Assembly (NCBI GenBank): GCA_963805985.1
Contig: CAWDWG010000009.1
Span: 434,001 to 498,000, forward strand
Source of the DNA: Bog-257 sp963805985
Lineage (GTDB): Bacteria > Acidobacteriota > Terriglobia > Terriglobales > Acidobacteriaceae
Direction: 5' to 3'
DNA: 64,000 bases
The translations under genes were made by a program, and so were the position numbers. The notes under the pieces were generated by a model. It saw only the letters and a program-made list of their open reading frames with translations. It was not told the origin of the DNA and searched no databases. Of this stretch, positions 8,008 to 18,145 are shown one piece after another; the stretch's first letter is position 1, and every line of letters begins with the position of its first letter.

Positions 8008-9453
8008 CTAATTGCTTCCATTCTCCTTACCGCGCTTCTTGATCTCGATATTCAAGCGCTTGATCTTCTGATTCAGGGTGGAAAGAGGAACGCGAAAGCG
8101 GTCGGCGGCTTCAGTCTGGTTCCAGGCGCACTTCTCCAGCATCTCGCTGATCACGCGCCGTTCCAGTTCTTCGATGATCTCGAACAGCGACGCGTCGGGG
8201 CGGTGCTCCATCAGCGCAAAACGGCTGCCGCGGCCGGTGAGGTCCTCGGGAAGCAGTTCCGCCGTCAGGCTGGTGCCGGTCGCCAACACCACCGCGCGCT
8301 CCATCACATTTTCCAGTTCGCGCACATTGCCCGGCCAGTCGTAATCCATCAGCGGGCGCAACGCTTCCGGCGTGACATGCAGCGGCGGCTTGTCATTCTC
8401 CCGTGCGAACTTGGCGATGAAGTGCTCCGTCAACAGCGGAATGTCATTCTTGCGCTGGCGTAGCGGGGGCAGATCGACGGTGATGACGTTCAGGCGATAG
8501 AAGAGATCTTCGCGGAACTTGCCTTCCTTCACCTGCTGCTTCAGGTCAACGTTGGTGGCGGCGATGATGCGCACGTCCACTTGAATCTCGCTGACGCCGC
8601 CCAGATGCATGAACTTCTTGTCCTGCAAAACACGCAGGATTTTGGCCTGCGTTTCCAGGCTCATGGTGCCGATTTCGTCGAGGAAGATGGTGCCGCGATC
8701 GGCAACTTCGAACAGCCCTTTCTTACTGAGAACCGCGCTCGTGAAGGCGCCTTTGACGTGACCGAAGAGCGTCGACTCCAGCAAATCCGCGGGCACCGAA
8801 CCGGTGTTGACCGGAATGAACGCGCGCTCCTTGCGGGGCGAGTTCATGTGGACGGCTTTGGCGATCAGTTCCTTGCCGGTTCCACTCTCGCCTTGCAACA
8901 GCACGGTAGACCGGCTGGGAGCGACCTGCGCCACCAGATCGAAGATGCGCAGCATGGGCTCGCTCTTGCCGATGATGTGCTCGAAGTTGTAGCGCTGCTT
9001 GAGAGCGCGCTTGAGCTGGACAACTTCTTCTTCGGCGCGTCGCCGGCCAACCGCCGTGCGCACGTCTGCCAGCAGCTTCTCGTTGTCCCATGGCTTCTGA
9101 ATGAAGTTGGTTGCGCCGGCCTGCATTGCGTTGACCGCGTTCTCCACCGTGCCGTAGGCAGTGATCATGATGACCGGCAGCTCGGAGTCGCGCTCGCGAA
9201 TCTCGCGCAGAATCTCGACGCCATTGCGCTCGGGGAGGGCGAAGTCCAGTAGCACCAGGTCGAAAGGGCGCTCGGCGATCCGCGTTAGCCCCTCCTCGCC
9301 ATCATTGGCAACTTCGACTGAGTAGCCCTCGAACTCCAGCAAAGTCTGAAGCGACTCGCGAATTGCGGCCTCGTCGTCGATGATCAACACCGATCCGGCC
9401 GAGGCAAATTCATCGCGGCCGGTCACATCTCGAATGAAGGTTGCTTCAGGCAC
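8008..9453 (-). CDS. Sigma-54-dependent response regulator, NtrC family
   Basis: 481 residues in three parts. The receiver domain (about 20-135) has acidic pocket Asp26/Asp27, phospho-acceptor Asp70 in LVLLDFALP, Thr98 and Lys120. The AAA+ domain (about 158-400) has Walker A GESGTGKE (188-195) and Walker B TIFLDEI. A C-terminal Fis-type helix-turn-helix (WNQTEAADRFRVPLSTLNQK) completes it. The sigma-54 contact loop reads GAFTSA (235-240) instead of the usual GAFTGA. Start is GTG 9453, overlapping the end of the histidine kinase gene by 8 bp, so the pair is a translationally coupled two-component system. Target genes are not evident. Confidence 0.95.
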   Translation of the reverse strand: MPEATFIRDVTGRDEFASAGSVLIIDDEAAIRESLQTLLEFEGYSVEVANDGEEGLTRIAERPFDLVLLDFALPERNGVEILREIRERDSELPVIMITAYGTVENAVNAMQAGATNFIQKPWDNEKLLADVRTAVGRRRAEEEVVQLKRALKQRYNFEHIIGKSEPMLRIFDLVAQVAPSRSTVLLQGESGTGKELIAKAVHMNSPRKERAFIPVNTGSVPADLLESTLFGHVKGAFTSAVLSKKGLFEVADRGTIFLDEIGTMSLETQAKILRVLQDKKFMHLGGVSEIQVDVRIIAATNVDLKQQVKEGKFREDLFYRLNVITVDLPPLRQRKNDIPLLTEHFIAKFARENDKPPLHVTPEALRPLMDYDWPGNVRELENVMERAVVLATGTSLTAELLPEDLTGRGSRFALMEHRPDASLFEIIEELERRVISEMLEKCAWNQTEAADRFRVPLSTLNQKIKRLNIEIKKRGKENGSN

Positions 9454-12272
9454 TGACAGCCTTCCTGATTAGAGGGAACTCCATGATGAACGTCGTGCCG
9501 CGGCCGGGCGCACTGTCGACACGAATCTTGCCGGCATGTTCCTGAATGATTCCGTATGTCACCGACAATCCCAGTCCGGTGCCGCCGCTGTGACCGGTCG
9601 TCGGCTTGGTCTTGGTGGTGAAGAAGGGATCGTAGATGCGATGGATGTGCTCCTGCGCGATGCCCGTTCCCGTGTCGGAGACCCTCACCTGCACGTGATG
9701 TCCGTTGCTGGTGCTTATGGTCAACGTTCCGCCGCCCGGCATCGCGTCTTTGGCATTCAGGAACAGGTTCAGGAACACCTGCTGCAGCTTGCCGGTGTTG
9801 CCGTGAATGGGCGGCAGATCGGCGTGCAGATCCTGCTGCACTGCGACGCGCGCGGTTTTGAACTGATGCTCCAGCAAGGTCAACGTATCTTTGATGATGC
9901 GATTCAAGATCAACATCGGCGAATTCAGTCCCCGATGTGCGGGAGAAATTCAACAGGCTGTTGACGATCTCGGAGGCGCGAAAAGTCTGCTTGGTAATTT
10001 TGTCGAGCAGCACCGATTGTTTGTCGTCGTGATGGAGCTGCTTGGCCAGCATCTGCGCGTAGGACGAGATTACCGCCAGCGGCGTATTGACCTCATGCGC
10101 GACGCCGGCGGCCAGCAAGCCGATCGACGATAGCTTCTCCGCCTGCGAGAGCTGCGACTCCAACTCAATGCGCTCAGTGATGTCGTCGACGATGATGAGG
10201 CGGCCGATGACGCTGAAGTCCTTGCTGACCAGCGGCGCGATGGCGATATTGGTCACGCGCATTTCGCCCGTGGGCGTACGCAGCCGGAACTTGTAGAGGT
10301 TGTGAATGCCCTGCATCTGGCGTACGCGGTAGTGCTCTTCCAGGAAGGCTGGAGGCAGCACCGCCGACATGGGCTGTCCCACAGCGTCGCGTCGCGGCAA
10401 AGCGAACATCACTTCCATCTGCGAATTCCATGACTCGATGCGGTCTTCCAGATCGACCGCCATCACGCCAACGCTGATGGACTCGACAATGTTCTCGCTG
10501 AATTCCTTCAGGCGTTCGTACTGACCGGCCTTCTCCTCGAGTGACTTGTACAGCCGCGCGTTCTGCACCGCGATGCCGATGTATCCCGCGACCGTTTCCA
10601 GCAGCTGAACGTCCTCGCTGGAGAGGAAATCGCCTTCGACGGTCTTGCCCAGACCGAGCACCGCAATCGTGCGATTCACAACCGTGCAGGGAATGTAGTA
10701 GTTCAATTCCAGGCGGCGAATCGCTTGCCGCGCCGACGGAGTCTCGCGAACCGCTTGATTGGTGTTGTCGAAGAACAGGTGGCCAGCCTGCCACTCCGGC
10801 CGCTCCACATGCAGAAAGTCGAAGCTGAGTTCGCTGGTGTTCGCAATGCCGTACGACTTGGCGAGATAGAACTGCTCCGGCTGATCGGGATCGGACAGGA
10901 AGACCGCAAGCCGATCAACCAACAGCGTGCGCGACAGCCGATCGACAATCGAGCTGAGCATCTTGTCGAGATCGGTCTCGGAGTTCAGATCGCGGCCAAA
11001 CTCAATCAGCGTGCGGCGGTAGTCGTAACGCTTGCGATAGAAGAATTTGTCCAGGCTCTCCTGGATCCAGTTCTTGAACGGATCGAACAGGATGGCGGTG
11101 ACGGCGATGGCAATCATCAGTCCGATCGGCCCGACATTCGGGAAGTTCTGGTGGAAGAGCACCGAAGCCATGCCGACCGAGGCGAAATACGCTGCCGTGA
11201 TGGCGCCCGCGGCAATCGTATAAGCCATGCCGCGCTTGAAGATCAGGTCGACGTCCATCAGCCGGTAGCGGAAGATGGCGTAGCCGAAGGTCAGCGGCAG
11301 GAACACCAGCGACAGCACGGAGATCTTCATCCCAATCGCGGGGAGCGTGCCGAACAGGTAGGGAATGATGTAGAAGATCGTGAACGGCGCGACGGAAAGA
11401 ATCGTACCGCGCGTCACCCACTTCATCTGCTGCCGAAGAATCGCCGTTTCGGCGTGGCGATAACTGTGCCATAGCGTGACCGTCGCCATCACGAAGTAGG
11501 CAGCCAAATAGAGCCAGTCGACGCGGTCCAGGTTCCAGCGCAGCAACTCGCTGGGCTGCAGCAGATCGATCACGCAGATGCGAACTGCCAACAGAATCGC
11601 GCCCGGAAGGTAGACCGCAAGCGGGATCCAGCGATGACGGTTGATCAGCCCTTTGCGCTCCGGGAAGGTCAGCGAGAAATGCAGGAACAGCGCCGGCTGC
11701 AGCAGCCAGGCGACAACGTTCGACCAATAGATGATCCAGTCGAAATCGTTAAACTTGCCGGTGTAGTGGAACGAATAGAAGATGAACGACACCAGGCAGA
11801 AAACGTAGAAATGCGTGCTCTTCGGGGCGGTCCAGCGCCGGAGCAGCACATACATTCCGATGCCGAGGTAAACCAGAGCAATCAGCCGCAAGCCGAGGTA
11901 AAGCGAGCGGTCCGCCGGCACAAGAATCAGGGGCGCTTCCAGCGGCACGCCCTGGCGCAGCAGAGAATAGTTGGCTTTCGTCCAGATGCCAACGCCGTAA
12001 AGGGCGCGCTCCAGACTGCCGACACTGGTGATTTTGTGATTCTCGACGGCGGTTACGATATCGCCGGGCTTAATGCCGGCCTTTTCGCCGGGACCGTCCG
12101 CGTCGACCCGCTCGGCACGAAGATGCTGCCCATCTTCTACCCACCACACGCCATCGTATGGGGAAGAATATTCACGGTCTTTCTGGAAATTGATCCACGC
12201 GAACACGACCGCGGCGACGCTGAGCAGCGCCAGGAAAATCGCGAAGAAGCGCGTCTGGAGGTCTCGATTCAT
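9446..12272 (-). CDS. Membrane sensor histidine kinase (PDZ-7TM-GAF-PAS-HisKA-HATPase), +1 frameshift
   Basis: Partner kinase of the downstream NtrC-type regulator. Order of parts from ATG 12272 (MNRDLQTRFFAIF): a first transmembrane helix, a PDZ-like domain (GPGEKAGIKPGDIVTAVENH), about seven transmembrane helices, a GAF domain, a PAS domain (ENIVESISVGVMAVDLED), and HisKA with the phosphorylated His in VAHEVNTPLAVI. After DFADVDL-type sequence at about 9905 one extra base breaks the frame. The HATPase part continues in the next frame (LNRIIKDTLTLLEHQ, NAKDAMPGGGTL, DTGTGI, GGTGLGLSVTYGI) to the stop at 9446. The frame is open upstream to a TTG at 12353, so about 27 more residues are possible. 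Corrected length is about 940 residues. Confidence 0.88.
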
Positions 12273-12614
12273 CAAAGCCAGCGCCTGGTCGTTAGCACGC
12301 ACTGGTGGGACAACTCCCACGAGCCTCTCTTCCTTGAGCAACTTCGATGCCAAGGTTTTGATACGGCCGCCCCTGTAAGCTCTTCTGTTTGTGCCGCTTC
12401 CATAATTATAGATTGCGAATACGCCCAGAAATACAGGATTTGGTATTTCTCTGTGAATTCTGAAAGGCGAGTGCCGCTACTGACTGCATCGTCTTCCAGT
12501 TTATGTAACACGAACTTCAGCAAGTAGTTCCAACCGTAAGTTCACGAATTGCCGTAACGCCTGGGCCTCAACGGAGGAAGTGGCGGACATCGAAACCGTG
12601 TAGCCTAGTCAAAC

Positions 12615-13460
12615 ATGAATTCCGGCACACTCACGACCGCGGGGCTGAGTCTGGGCGCCGCGGCCATCTGGGGCGGCGGCGACTTCGCCGGCGGGATCGC
12701 CACCAAGCGCGCCGCCGTCTTTCGCGTGGTCGCCGGAGCTCACGCCTGCGGCCTGCTTCTGATGCTGGCTCTGGCTTGGGCTACAGGCGAGCCCATACCC
12801 CCACGAACGTCGTTGGTCTGGGGAGCTGTTGCCGGCATCACTGGGGCCTTTGGCATTGCGGCTCTCTACAAAGGGCTGGCGATCGGACGCATGGGCGTTG
12901 TCGCCCCTGTTGCCTCGGTGATCACTGCGATCCTTCCGCTGCTATTCGGTTTTCGGACGGAAGGTTTGCCGAGCGGCATTCAGCTTCTGGGATTCGGTCT
13001 GGCGCTGGCCAGCATCTGGCTGGTCGCCCGACCGGATGGCGAGGTCGATTCCCATCGCGGCCTTGGTCTGGCCATCCTGGCGGGTGTGATGTTCGGGCTG
13101 TTCCTCGTCTCCGGCAAACAGGCCAGTCACAACGGAGTCTTCTGGCCACTCGTAGCGGCTCGCGGCACCTCTACGGTACTGATGCTCACAATCGTTGCGT
13201 TCTCGCCTCGGGATCCTCGGCCGTTGCGTCCGGCGTTCGTTCCAATTCTTCTCTCGGGATTATGCGATTCCGGCGCCAACGCAATGTTCCTCGCCGCCAC
13301 TCGTCACGGACGCCTGGACGTTGCCGCTGTGCTGTCGTCGCTCTATCCGGCGAGCACCGTCATCCTCGCGCGCTTGTTGTTAAAGGAGCGCATCTCGCGG
13401 ATGCAAACGGTGGGTATTGCGGGAACGTTGGTCGCGGTAGCTTTGATTTCCGCGCGATGA
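12615..13460 (+). CDS. EamA/DMT-family transporter
   Basis: 281 residues forming ten predicted transmembrane helices in two EamA repeats. The first starts at AAAIWGGGDFAGGIATK and includes ALYKGLAIGRMGVVAPVAS. The second starts near LGLAILAGVMFGLFLVSG and ends with VLSSLYPASTVILARLLLKE, the typical last-repeat signature. Members export or import amino acids, nucleotides or other small metabolites; substrate unknown. It stands alone between the kinase gene (divergent) and an opposite-strand gene. Confidence 0.92.
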   Translation: MNSGTLTTAGLSLGAAAIWGGGDFAGGIATKRAAVFRVVAGAHACGLLLMLALAWATGEPIPPRTSLVWGAVAGITGAFGIAALYKGLAIGRMGVVAPVASVITAILPLLFGFRTEGLPSGIQLLGFGLALASIWLVARPDGEVDSHRGLGLAILAGVMFGLFLVSGKQASHNGVFWPLVAARGTSTVLMLTIVAFSPRDPRPLRPAFVPILLSGLCDSGANAMFLAATRHGRLDVAAVLSSLYPASTVILARLLLKERISRMQTVGIAGTLVAVALISAR

Positions 13461-13554
13461 TGGTAGAGCTGGCCTTCAAGCCAGCGTTAACGCGTCTCAG
13501 CAAAATCTGAGCTAGCTTCAGCCGCCGTCATGGTTTTTCCAGCAGCCGCGAAGC

Positions 13555-14133
13555 TTATCGCTGCGCCAGCACTGGCGCCGCCCAGGCAAACTGAAAGATG
13601 GACAGGGGATCCTCGGAGTACTCCACATCCAGATCGATGTATCCGTCGGTAACGATCCAGTAGTAAGTCTCCACTACAGCGATGATCACGGTGAGAGCGG
13701 CGTCCAGTTCGCGATGCGCGGAGGCCAGCGCCGACAAAGTACGCTCGCGGCGCCCAACATGCGACGCGCTGAAACTCTTCAGCCTCGCGGCTGCGCGTTC
13801 CAACGCGCCACGATCGTCAGCAAACTCGCTTTGGGTGATGCGGTCGTGCAGTAACTCGGGATAATCCACCAGCTGAGTCAGTACGCGCGGCAGGGACACA
13901 TCGTCCTCGCCGTCCAGCAAGCGAACCAGACGCCCGACCATGGCGTCGACATAGCAGCCGCGCAGCATGTCGAGCAGGTCGCTGCGCGCTTCGCAAAGTT
14001 GCGGGTTGTTTTGGATGATCTCGCGCTCCAGCTTCCAGTAGATGTCGCGGTCGGTCGCCAGGGCCAGCACCTGGTCGCCGATCTGACGAAGCTCGGTCTT
14101 CGCCCGCTCGCGGAATTGTTTTTCGCTTAACAT
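13555..14133 (-). CDS. Hypothetical protein, possibly HEPN/AbiU2-like
   Basis: 192 residues, mostly helical, without signal peptide or membrane segment. The layout (an N-terminal helix FRERAKTELRQIGDQVLALATDRD, then YWKLEREIIQNNPQL and a helix with CYVDAMVGRLVRLLD) resembles AbiU2-type HEPN proteins, but I cannot see a firm RxxxxH catalytic motif, so that family is a guess. It is monocistronic between the EamA gene (convergent) and the aminotransferase gene (divergent). Confidence 0.6.
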   Translation of the reverse strand: MLSEKQFRERAKTELRQIGDQVLALATDRDIYWKLEREIIQNNPQLCEARSDLLDMLRGCYVDAMVGRLVRLLDGEDDVSLPRVLTQLVDYPELLHDRITQSEFADDRGALERAAARLKSFSASHVGRRERTLSALASAHRELDAALTVIIAVVETYYWIVTDGYIDLDVEYSEDPLSIFQFAWAAPVLAQR

Positions 14134-14297
14134 TTGCCACCCTCACCCAGAGTCTAGCGGCGGCTAAGCACAAGCTTCTGTGATCTGGATCACCGGCCGG
14201 CGGGTCTTCGCGCACTTTGCTCGCAGAAGCTAGAATAGAAAAACTCGCCAGAGGTAGTGGGCCGGCTTGCTCTGCGATGCCTCGTGCGAGTTTGTTG

Positions 14298-14343
14298 TCA
14301 TCCCGAGCTAGCGCTTTTTGCGCAGCGAGGGATCTGGGCGGGC
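14298..14343. repeat. GTCATCCCGAGC...GCGAGGGATCT intergenic repeat
   Basis: A partial copy of a dispersed element that starts GTCATCCCGAGC and ends GCAGCGAGGGATCTGG, with an internal short palindrome around AGCGCTTTTTGCGC. A fuller, inverted-repeat version lies at 53809-53886. Confidence 0.55.
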
Positions 14344-14389
14344 CGATTCGCGCCGGTGCGCGAAAGGCACGCATCCTTACGAGGTCATC

Positions 14390-15631
14390 ATGTCTGCCTA
14401 TCAAGAGATTGTTGAGCGCGAACAGAAATACCTGCTGAACACTTACGCCCGTTATCCCTTGGCGATTGCGCGGGGCAAGGGCGTCTACGTTTACGATGTC
14501 GACGGCAAGCGTTATCTCGACTTCCTCACCGGCCTCGGCGTTAACGCGCTGGGGCACGCGCATCCGCGCATCGTCAAGGTCATTCGCGATCAGGCGGCGA
14601 AGGTCATCCACGTCTCCAATCTCTATTACAACGAGTATCAGGGCCTGCTGGCGGAGAAGCTCTGCACGGCGTCGGGGCTGGATCGCGCCTTCTTTTCAAA
14701 CAGCGGCACTGAGGCGATCGAAGGCGCGCTGAAGCTGGTACGCGCCGCCGGGCACGCGATCTCGCCGGAAAAGTCGATCGTGATTGCGCTCGACAATTCG
14801 TTTCACGGGCGCACCATGGGCGCGCTGGCTCTCACCGGCCAGCCGAAATATCGCAAAGACTTTGATCCGATGCTGGAGGGCGTGCGCTTTGTGCCGCGCA
14901 ACGACGTCGAAGCGCTGCGCAATGCGATGGACGCGAAAGTTTGCGCGATTGCGCTGGAGCCTATACAGGGCGAAGGCGGCATTCAGGCGACGACGCCCGA
15001 ATTCCTGCAGGCCTGCCGCGCCATGGCCGACCAGCATCAGGCCGCCCTGATCTTCGACGAGATCCAATGCGGCCTCGGTCGCACCGGACGGCTCTTCGCC
15101 TTTGAGCACTTCGGCGTGAAGCCGGACGTAGTGTGTATCGCTAAGCCGATCGCTGCCGGATTGCCGCTCGGCGCGTTTCTTGCCACGGAGAAGTTTGCGC
15201 AGCACATCACTCCCGGCAAGCACGGCACGACTTTCGGCGGAGGCCCGCTGACCTGCCGCGTCGCGTTGGAGTATCTGGCGATACTGGAAGACGAGAACCT
15301 GCTGGACCGCGTGCGGCGAGTGGGCAGCTACTTCTCGCAGAAGCTGCGCGAGCTGGTCGACAAGTTCCAGATCGCGACCGAAGTTCGCGGTGTAGGAGCG
15401 ATCCAGGCGCTGCAGTTGAACATTCCGGGCAAACCCGTGATGGACGGCGCGCTCGCCAGCGGCCTGCTGATCAATGTCACTCAGGACAACGTGCTGCGTT
15501 TCCTCACGCCATTCTTGCTGGAGGAAAAGCACGTGGACAGAGGCATAAGAATCCTCCGCAAGCAGCTGACGGCGGTGCAGAAGAAAGACAAAGGATCTGT
15601 AAAGCGCACGCCCAGCGAGGCGACAGCTTAG
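14390..15631 (+). CDS. Class III aminotransferase, acetylornithine/ornithine type
   Basis: 413 residues from ATG 14390 (MSAYQEIVEREQKYLLNTYA), supported by a GAGG site eight bases upstream; the longer frame from 14318 overlaps repeat sequence and is rejected. Class III features are YLDFLTGLGVNALGHAHPRI, the SNSGTEAIEGALKLVR cofactor segment, SFHGRTMGAL, the ALEPIQGEGGI loop, FDEIQCGLGRTG and the PLP lysine in IAKPIAAGLPLGA. The family includes ArgD (acetylornithine) and RocD (ornithine) enzymes. No other arginine genes are adjacent, so the exact substrate is left open. Confidence 0.9.
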   Translation: MSAYQEIVEREQKYLLNTYARYPLAIARGKGVYVYDVDGKRYLDFLTGLGVNALGHAHPRIVKVIRDQAAKVIHVSNLYYNEYQGLLAEKLCTASGLDRAFFSNSGTEAIEGALKLVRAAGHAISPEKSIVIALDNSFHGRTMGALALTGQPKYRKDFDPMLEGVRFVPRNDVEALRNAMDAKVCAIALEPIQGEGGIQATTPEFLQACRAMADQHQAALIFDEIQCGLGRTGRLFAFEHFGVKPDVVCIAKPIAAGLPLGAFLATEKFAQHITPGKHGTTFGGGPLTCRVALEYLAILEDENLLDRVRRVGSYFSQKLRELVDKFQIATEVRGVGAIQALQLNIPGKPVMDGALASGLLINVTQDNVLRFLTPFLLEEKHVDRGIRILRKQLTAVQKKDKGSVKRTPSEATA

Positions 15632-15637
15632 AATCGC

Positions 15638-16225
15638 TCACTTCCTATTGATGACGCGCAGGCCTTCAAACGACTCTCGAAATCCCTTTATTCGGTCGCG
15701 CATGGTGGCCATGTCGGCGATGTCTGCTGCCTGGCTGCCGCTGTCGTGATGCCACAATTCCATTAACGGGAGAATGAGAAACTGGATCAGGTTCTCCAGA
15801 GTCCACTCGTGTTTGGAATCAAAGTAGTAGTTAAGGTCGTCGTCGCCGATGTTTGTTAGCTGCTTTGCGATTTGCCTGTAAACTTCCTGCTCGACTAGTC
15901 CCTGCCGCTTCAGTTCATATTCCAGGAGAATAGCTTTCTTTATGACCGCATCTACCTGCGATTCCCTCCTAAATCTGCTCCTGCCAACGAAGAGGACGAG
16001 AAGGGCGAAGGGCACAAGACATAACCAAGCGTTTACCACCCACAACGACAGAACTGATGCGACAAATGTAAGTGTGCCGGCCAGCCAGATCGCTGCATGA
16101 AACCAGTTCCTGCGGAATAGCGGAGGGCGATCCCAATTTGGTACGTCCCACATTGTGGGTAGGTACCACCTAATCACGAGAACATAAAAAAACACGAATG
16201 CAACTACGGCAGCGACTGTCCACAA
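15638..16225 (-). CDS. Hypothetical membrane protein (195 aa)
   Basis: No family recognised. An N-terminal transmembrane helix (AAVVAFVFFYVLVIRWYL) and two more around residues 45-83 (FHAAIWLAGTLTFVASVLSL and LCLVPFALLVLFVG) are followed by a helical cytoplasmic domain of about 110 residues with KKAILLEYELKRQGLVEQEV and a YYFDSKHEWTLENLI segment. It converges with the aminotransferase gene; the gap is only 6 bp. Confidence 0.65.
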   Translation of the reverse strand: MWTVAAVVAFVFFYVLVIRWYLPTMWDVPNWDRPPLFRRNWFHAAIWLAGTLTFVASVLSLWVVNAWLCLVPFALLVLFVGRSRFRRESQVDAVIKKAILLEYELKRQGLVEQEVYRQIAKQLTNIGDDDLNYYFDSKHEWTLENLIQFLILPLMELWHHDSGSQAADIADMATMRDRIKGFRESFEGLRVINRK

Positions 16226-16262
16226 GTCCGCACTCCTATGGCAGGGTTATCTCAACCGCATG

Positions 16263-16508
16263 TCATGCCGAAGGACGGCTCCGCGAAGCTCGCTCCTGAT
16301 CCACAAACCGCATAAGCGCTTGTTCACGCTCGCTGTCTGTTGACCATTCTCCCAGCACATCGCCACATTCCCAACAGATGACAATGTAAGGTAGGTGGTC
16401 AAGTTTGCTAGAACCCGGCTTTAATCTAGCCGGACCGTTACACTGTACGCAACGAAGGTCCGCACTCCCGTCCGCTTTGATAGCTACACCGACATTCGGA
16501 TTACACAT
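16263..16508 (-). CDS. Small protein with a two-CxxC zinc-ribbon pattern
   Basis: About 81 residues from the ATG at 16508 (MCNPNVGVAIKADG); the frame is open to 16553, so a slightly longer form is possible. Two CxxC pairs, RCVQCNG and ICWECGD, sit about 30 residues apart and would fit one structural zinc site. Otherwise no family is recognised. It lies upstream of the 195-residue membrane protein on the same strand. Confidence 0.45.
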   Translation of the reverse strand: MCNPNVGVAIKADGSADLRCVQCNGPARLKPGSSKLDHLPYIVICWECGDVLGEWSTDSEREQALMRFVDQERASRSRPSA

Positions 16509-16748
16509 GGCGTCATTGTAGCAGTCCCCAATCTGCAATTGACGGCGCTGCATTGGGCCTTCATTCGAGGCTTAGTATACAGTTGGGCATTCGGGTGCTC
16601 CTTGGGAACAGGTACCCCGCTGATTGTCGCGAGGAGGAAGAGCAGGCATGTTTCCAGATACCCAAGCTTAGAGACAAACGCGAAGAGCGCTACTTCGCCC
16701 TCGTCCGCAATCCAAGCCGCGCAGTTTCGCGTACCGTACAATGTGACC

Positions 16749-16940
16749 ATGAAGGGCCCAGAGAATGACAATTCCCTCATTTGCGTTGGTGGTGTTTGGG
16801 TTCATCAAGGAAGGCTTGAGCCAGGCGCCGATTGCGAGAACATCATAGACGTGGTTCGCGAAGAGAGAATCCGCGACATTCTCAAGTCCTACACCTCATC
16901 GCCGAGAAAGAAGGCGCGCAGCCAAGAGCCAAAAAGCTAA
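16749..16940 (+). CDS. Possible small hypothetical protein (63 aa)
   Basis: A short frame beginning MKGPENDNSLICVGGVWVHQ and ending with a basic tail (SSPRKKARSQEPKS). The composition is protein-like but there is no recognised motif and no clear ribosome site, so it may be spurious. It ends 13 bp before the stop of the convergent leuB-like gene. Confidence 0.3.
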   Translation: MKGPENDNSLICVGGVWVHQGRLEPGADCENIIDVVREERIRDILKSYTSSPRKKARSQEPKS

Positions 16941-16953
16941 AGGCTAATGGCCC

Positions 16954-17995
16954 CTACTTCGCCACCCGTTCCGCGATCCACGCGGCGCACTCGCGCGTGC
17001 CCATGGATCCTCCGACATCCACGGTCGTCTTTTTGTCGCGCACAGCCTGGGTCACGGCATCTTCGATCTTCTGCGCCTCTCGGGTCAGCCCGATGTGCGC
17101 CAGCATCATCGCAGCAGTCAGGATCGCTCCCATCGGATTGGCCATGTTCTTTCCCGCAATCGGCGGCGCCGAGCCGTGTACCGGTTCGAACATCGACGTG
17201 CGTCCAGGATGAATGTTGCCGCTGGCGGCCATGCCCAGGCCGCCCTGCAGCGCGGCGGCGAGATCGGTGACGATGTCGCCGAACATGTTGTTGGTGACCA
17301 GGACGTCCAGCGACTGCGGCTCGCGCACCATCTGCAAGGCAGAGCGCGTCCACGTACATGTGCTGCGTCTTGATGTCGGAATAGTCCTTCGCCACTTCCT
17401 TGAAAACCCGCTGCCACAGGCCGCCGGCGTAAGTCATCACGTTCGATTTGTCGGACATCAGGACCTTCTTCCGGCCGTTGCTGCGCGCGTAGTCGAAAGC
17501 GAAGCGGATGACGCGCTCCACGCCCTTGCGCGTGTTGATGTCTTCCTGTGTGGCGAGCTCGTCGGGCGTGCCGAATTTGAAGACGCCGCCCATGTCCATG
17601 TAGACGCCTTCGGTATTTTCGCGGATGACGGTGAAGTTGATGTCGGCAGTCGTCGCATTCTTCAGCGGGCACAGCGAGGCGTCGAGCAGACGCACGGGAC
17701 GCACGTTGGCATAGAGATCCATCTTGAAGCGCATGCCCAGCAGGATCTCTTTGGCGTGGATATTGGTTGGTACGCGAGGATCGCCGAGCGCGCCGACGAA
17801 GATCGCATCGAAGTCGCGCGCCAGCATCTGAAAGCCGTCGGGAGGAATCGTGGTGCCGTCGGCGAGATGGCGATCGGCGCCCCAATCGAAATGGGTGAAT
17901 TCGACGGGCGCTGCCGAGGCTTTAACAACTTCGATGGCGTTGGGAATCACTTCCTTGCCGATGCCGTCTCCGGCGACGACCGCGATGCGTTTCAT
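16954..17995 (-). CDS. Isocitrate/isopropylmalate dehydrogenase family enzyme, +1 frameshift
   Basis: Beta-decarboxylating dehydrogenase. From ATG 17995 it reads MKRIAVVAGDGIGKEV, then GADRHLADGTTIPPDG, the substrate loop LYANVRPVRLLD, IRENTEGVYMDMGG, and KSNVMTYAGGLWQRV. At about 17341 an extra base disrupts the frame. After removal YVDAL-AL-QMVREP continues, then NNMFGDIVTDLAAALQGGLG (metal Asp residues and the cofactor site), GSAPPIAGKNMANP, and the C-terminus ECAAWIAERVAK. Length about 347 fits LeuB (leucine pathway) or tartrate/malate dehydrogenases of the same family; no leu neighbours help decide. An in-frame GTG at 18004 is an alternative start. Confidence 0.85.
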
Positions 17996-18029
17996 GTTGG
18001 TCACGGGAAATGAAGATAACAGAAAAAAG

Positions 18030-18141
18030 CGATTAGCAATTAGCTGAACCGCTTCGTCCCATCCTCGCGGATTTCATTGGCAGTTTGGGTAGGCTCTCGA
18101 CAGGTCGGTTTAGCTAATTGCTAATCGCTAATTGCTAAGTG
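18030..18141. repeat. TTAGC/GCTAA short-repeat cluster
   Basis: Copies of GCGATTAGCAATTAGCTG at about 18029-18046 and the inverse, TAGCTAATTGCTAATCGC, near 18112-18129, followed by another TAATTGCTAAG, flank the gap between the dehydrogenase and DoxX genes. Similar strings recur at 62333-62358 and, more diverged, at 60377-60402. Confidence 0.6.
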
Positions 18142-18145
18142 CTTC

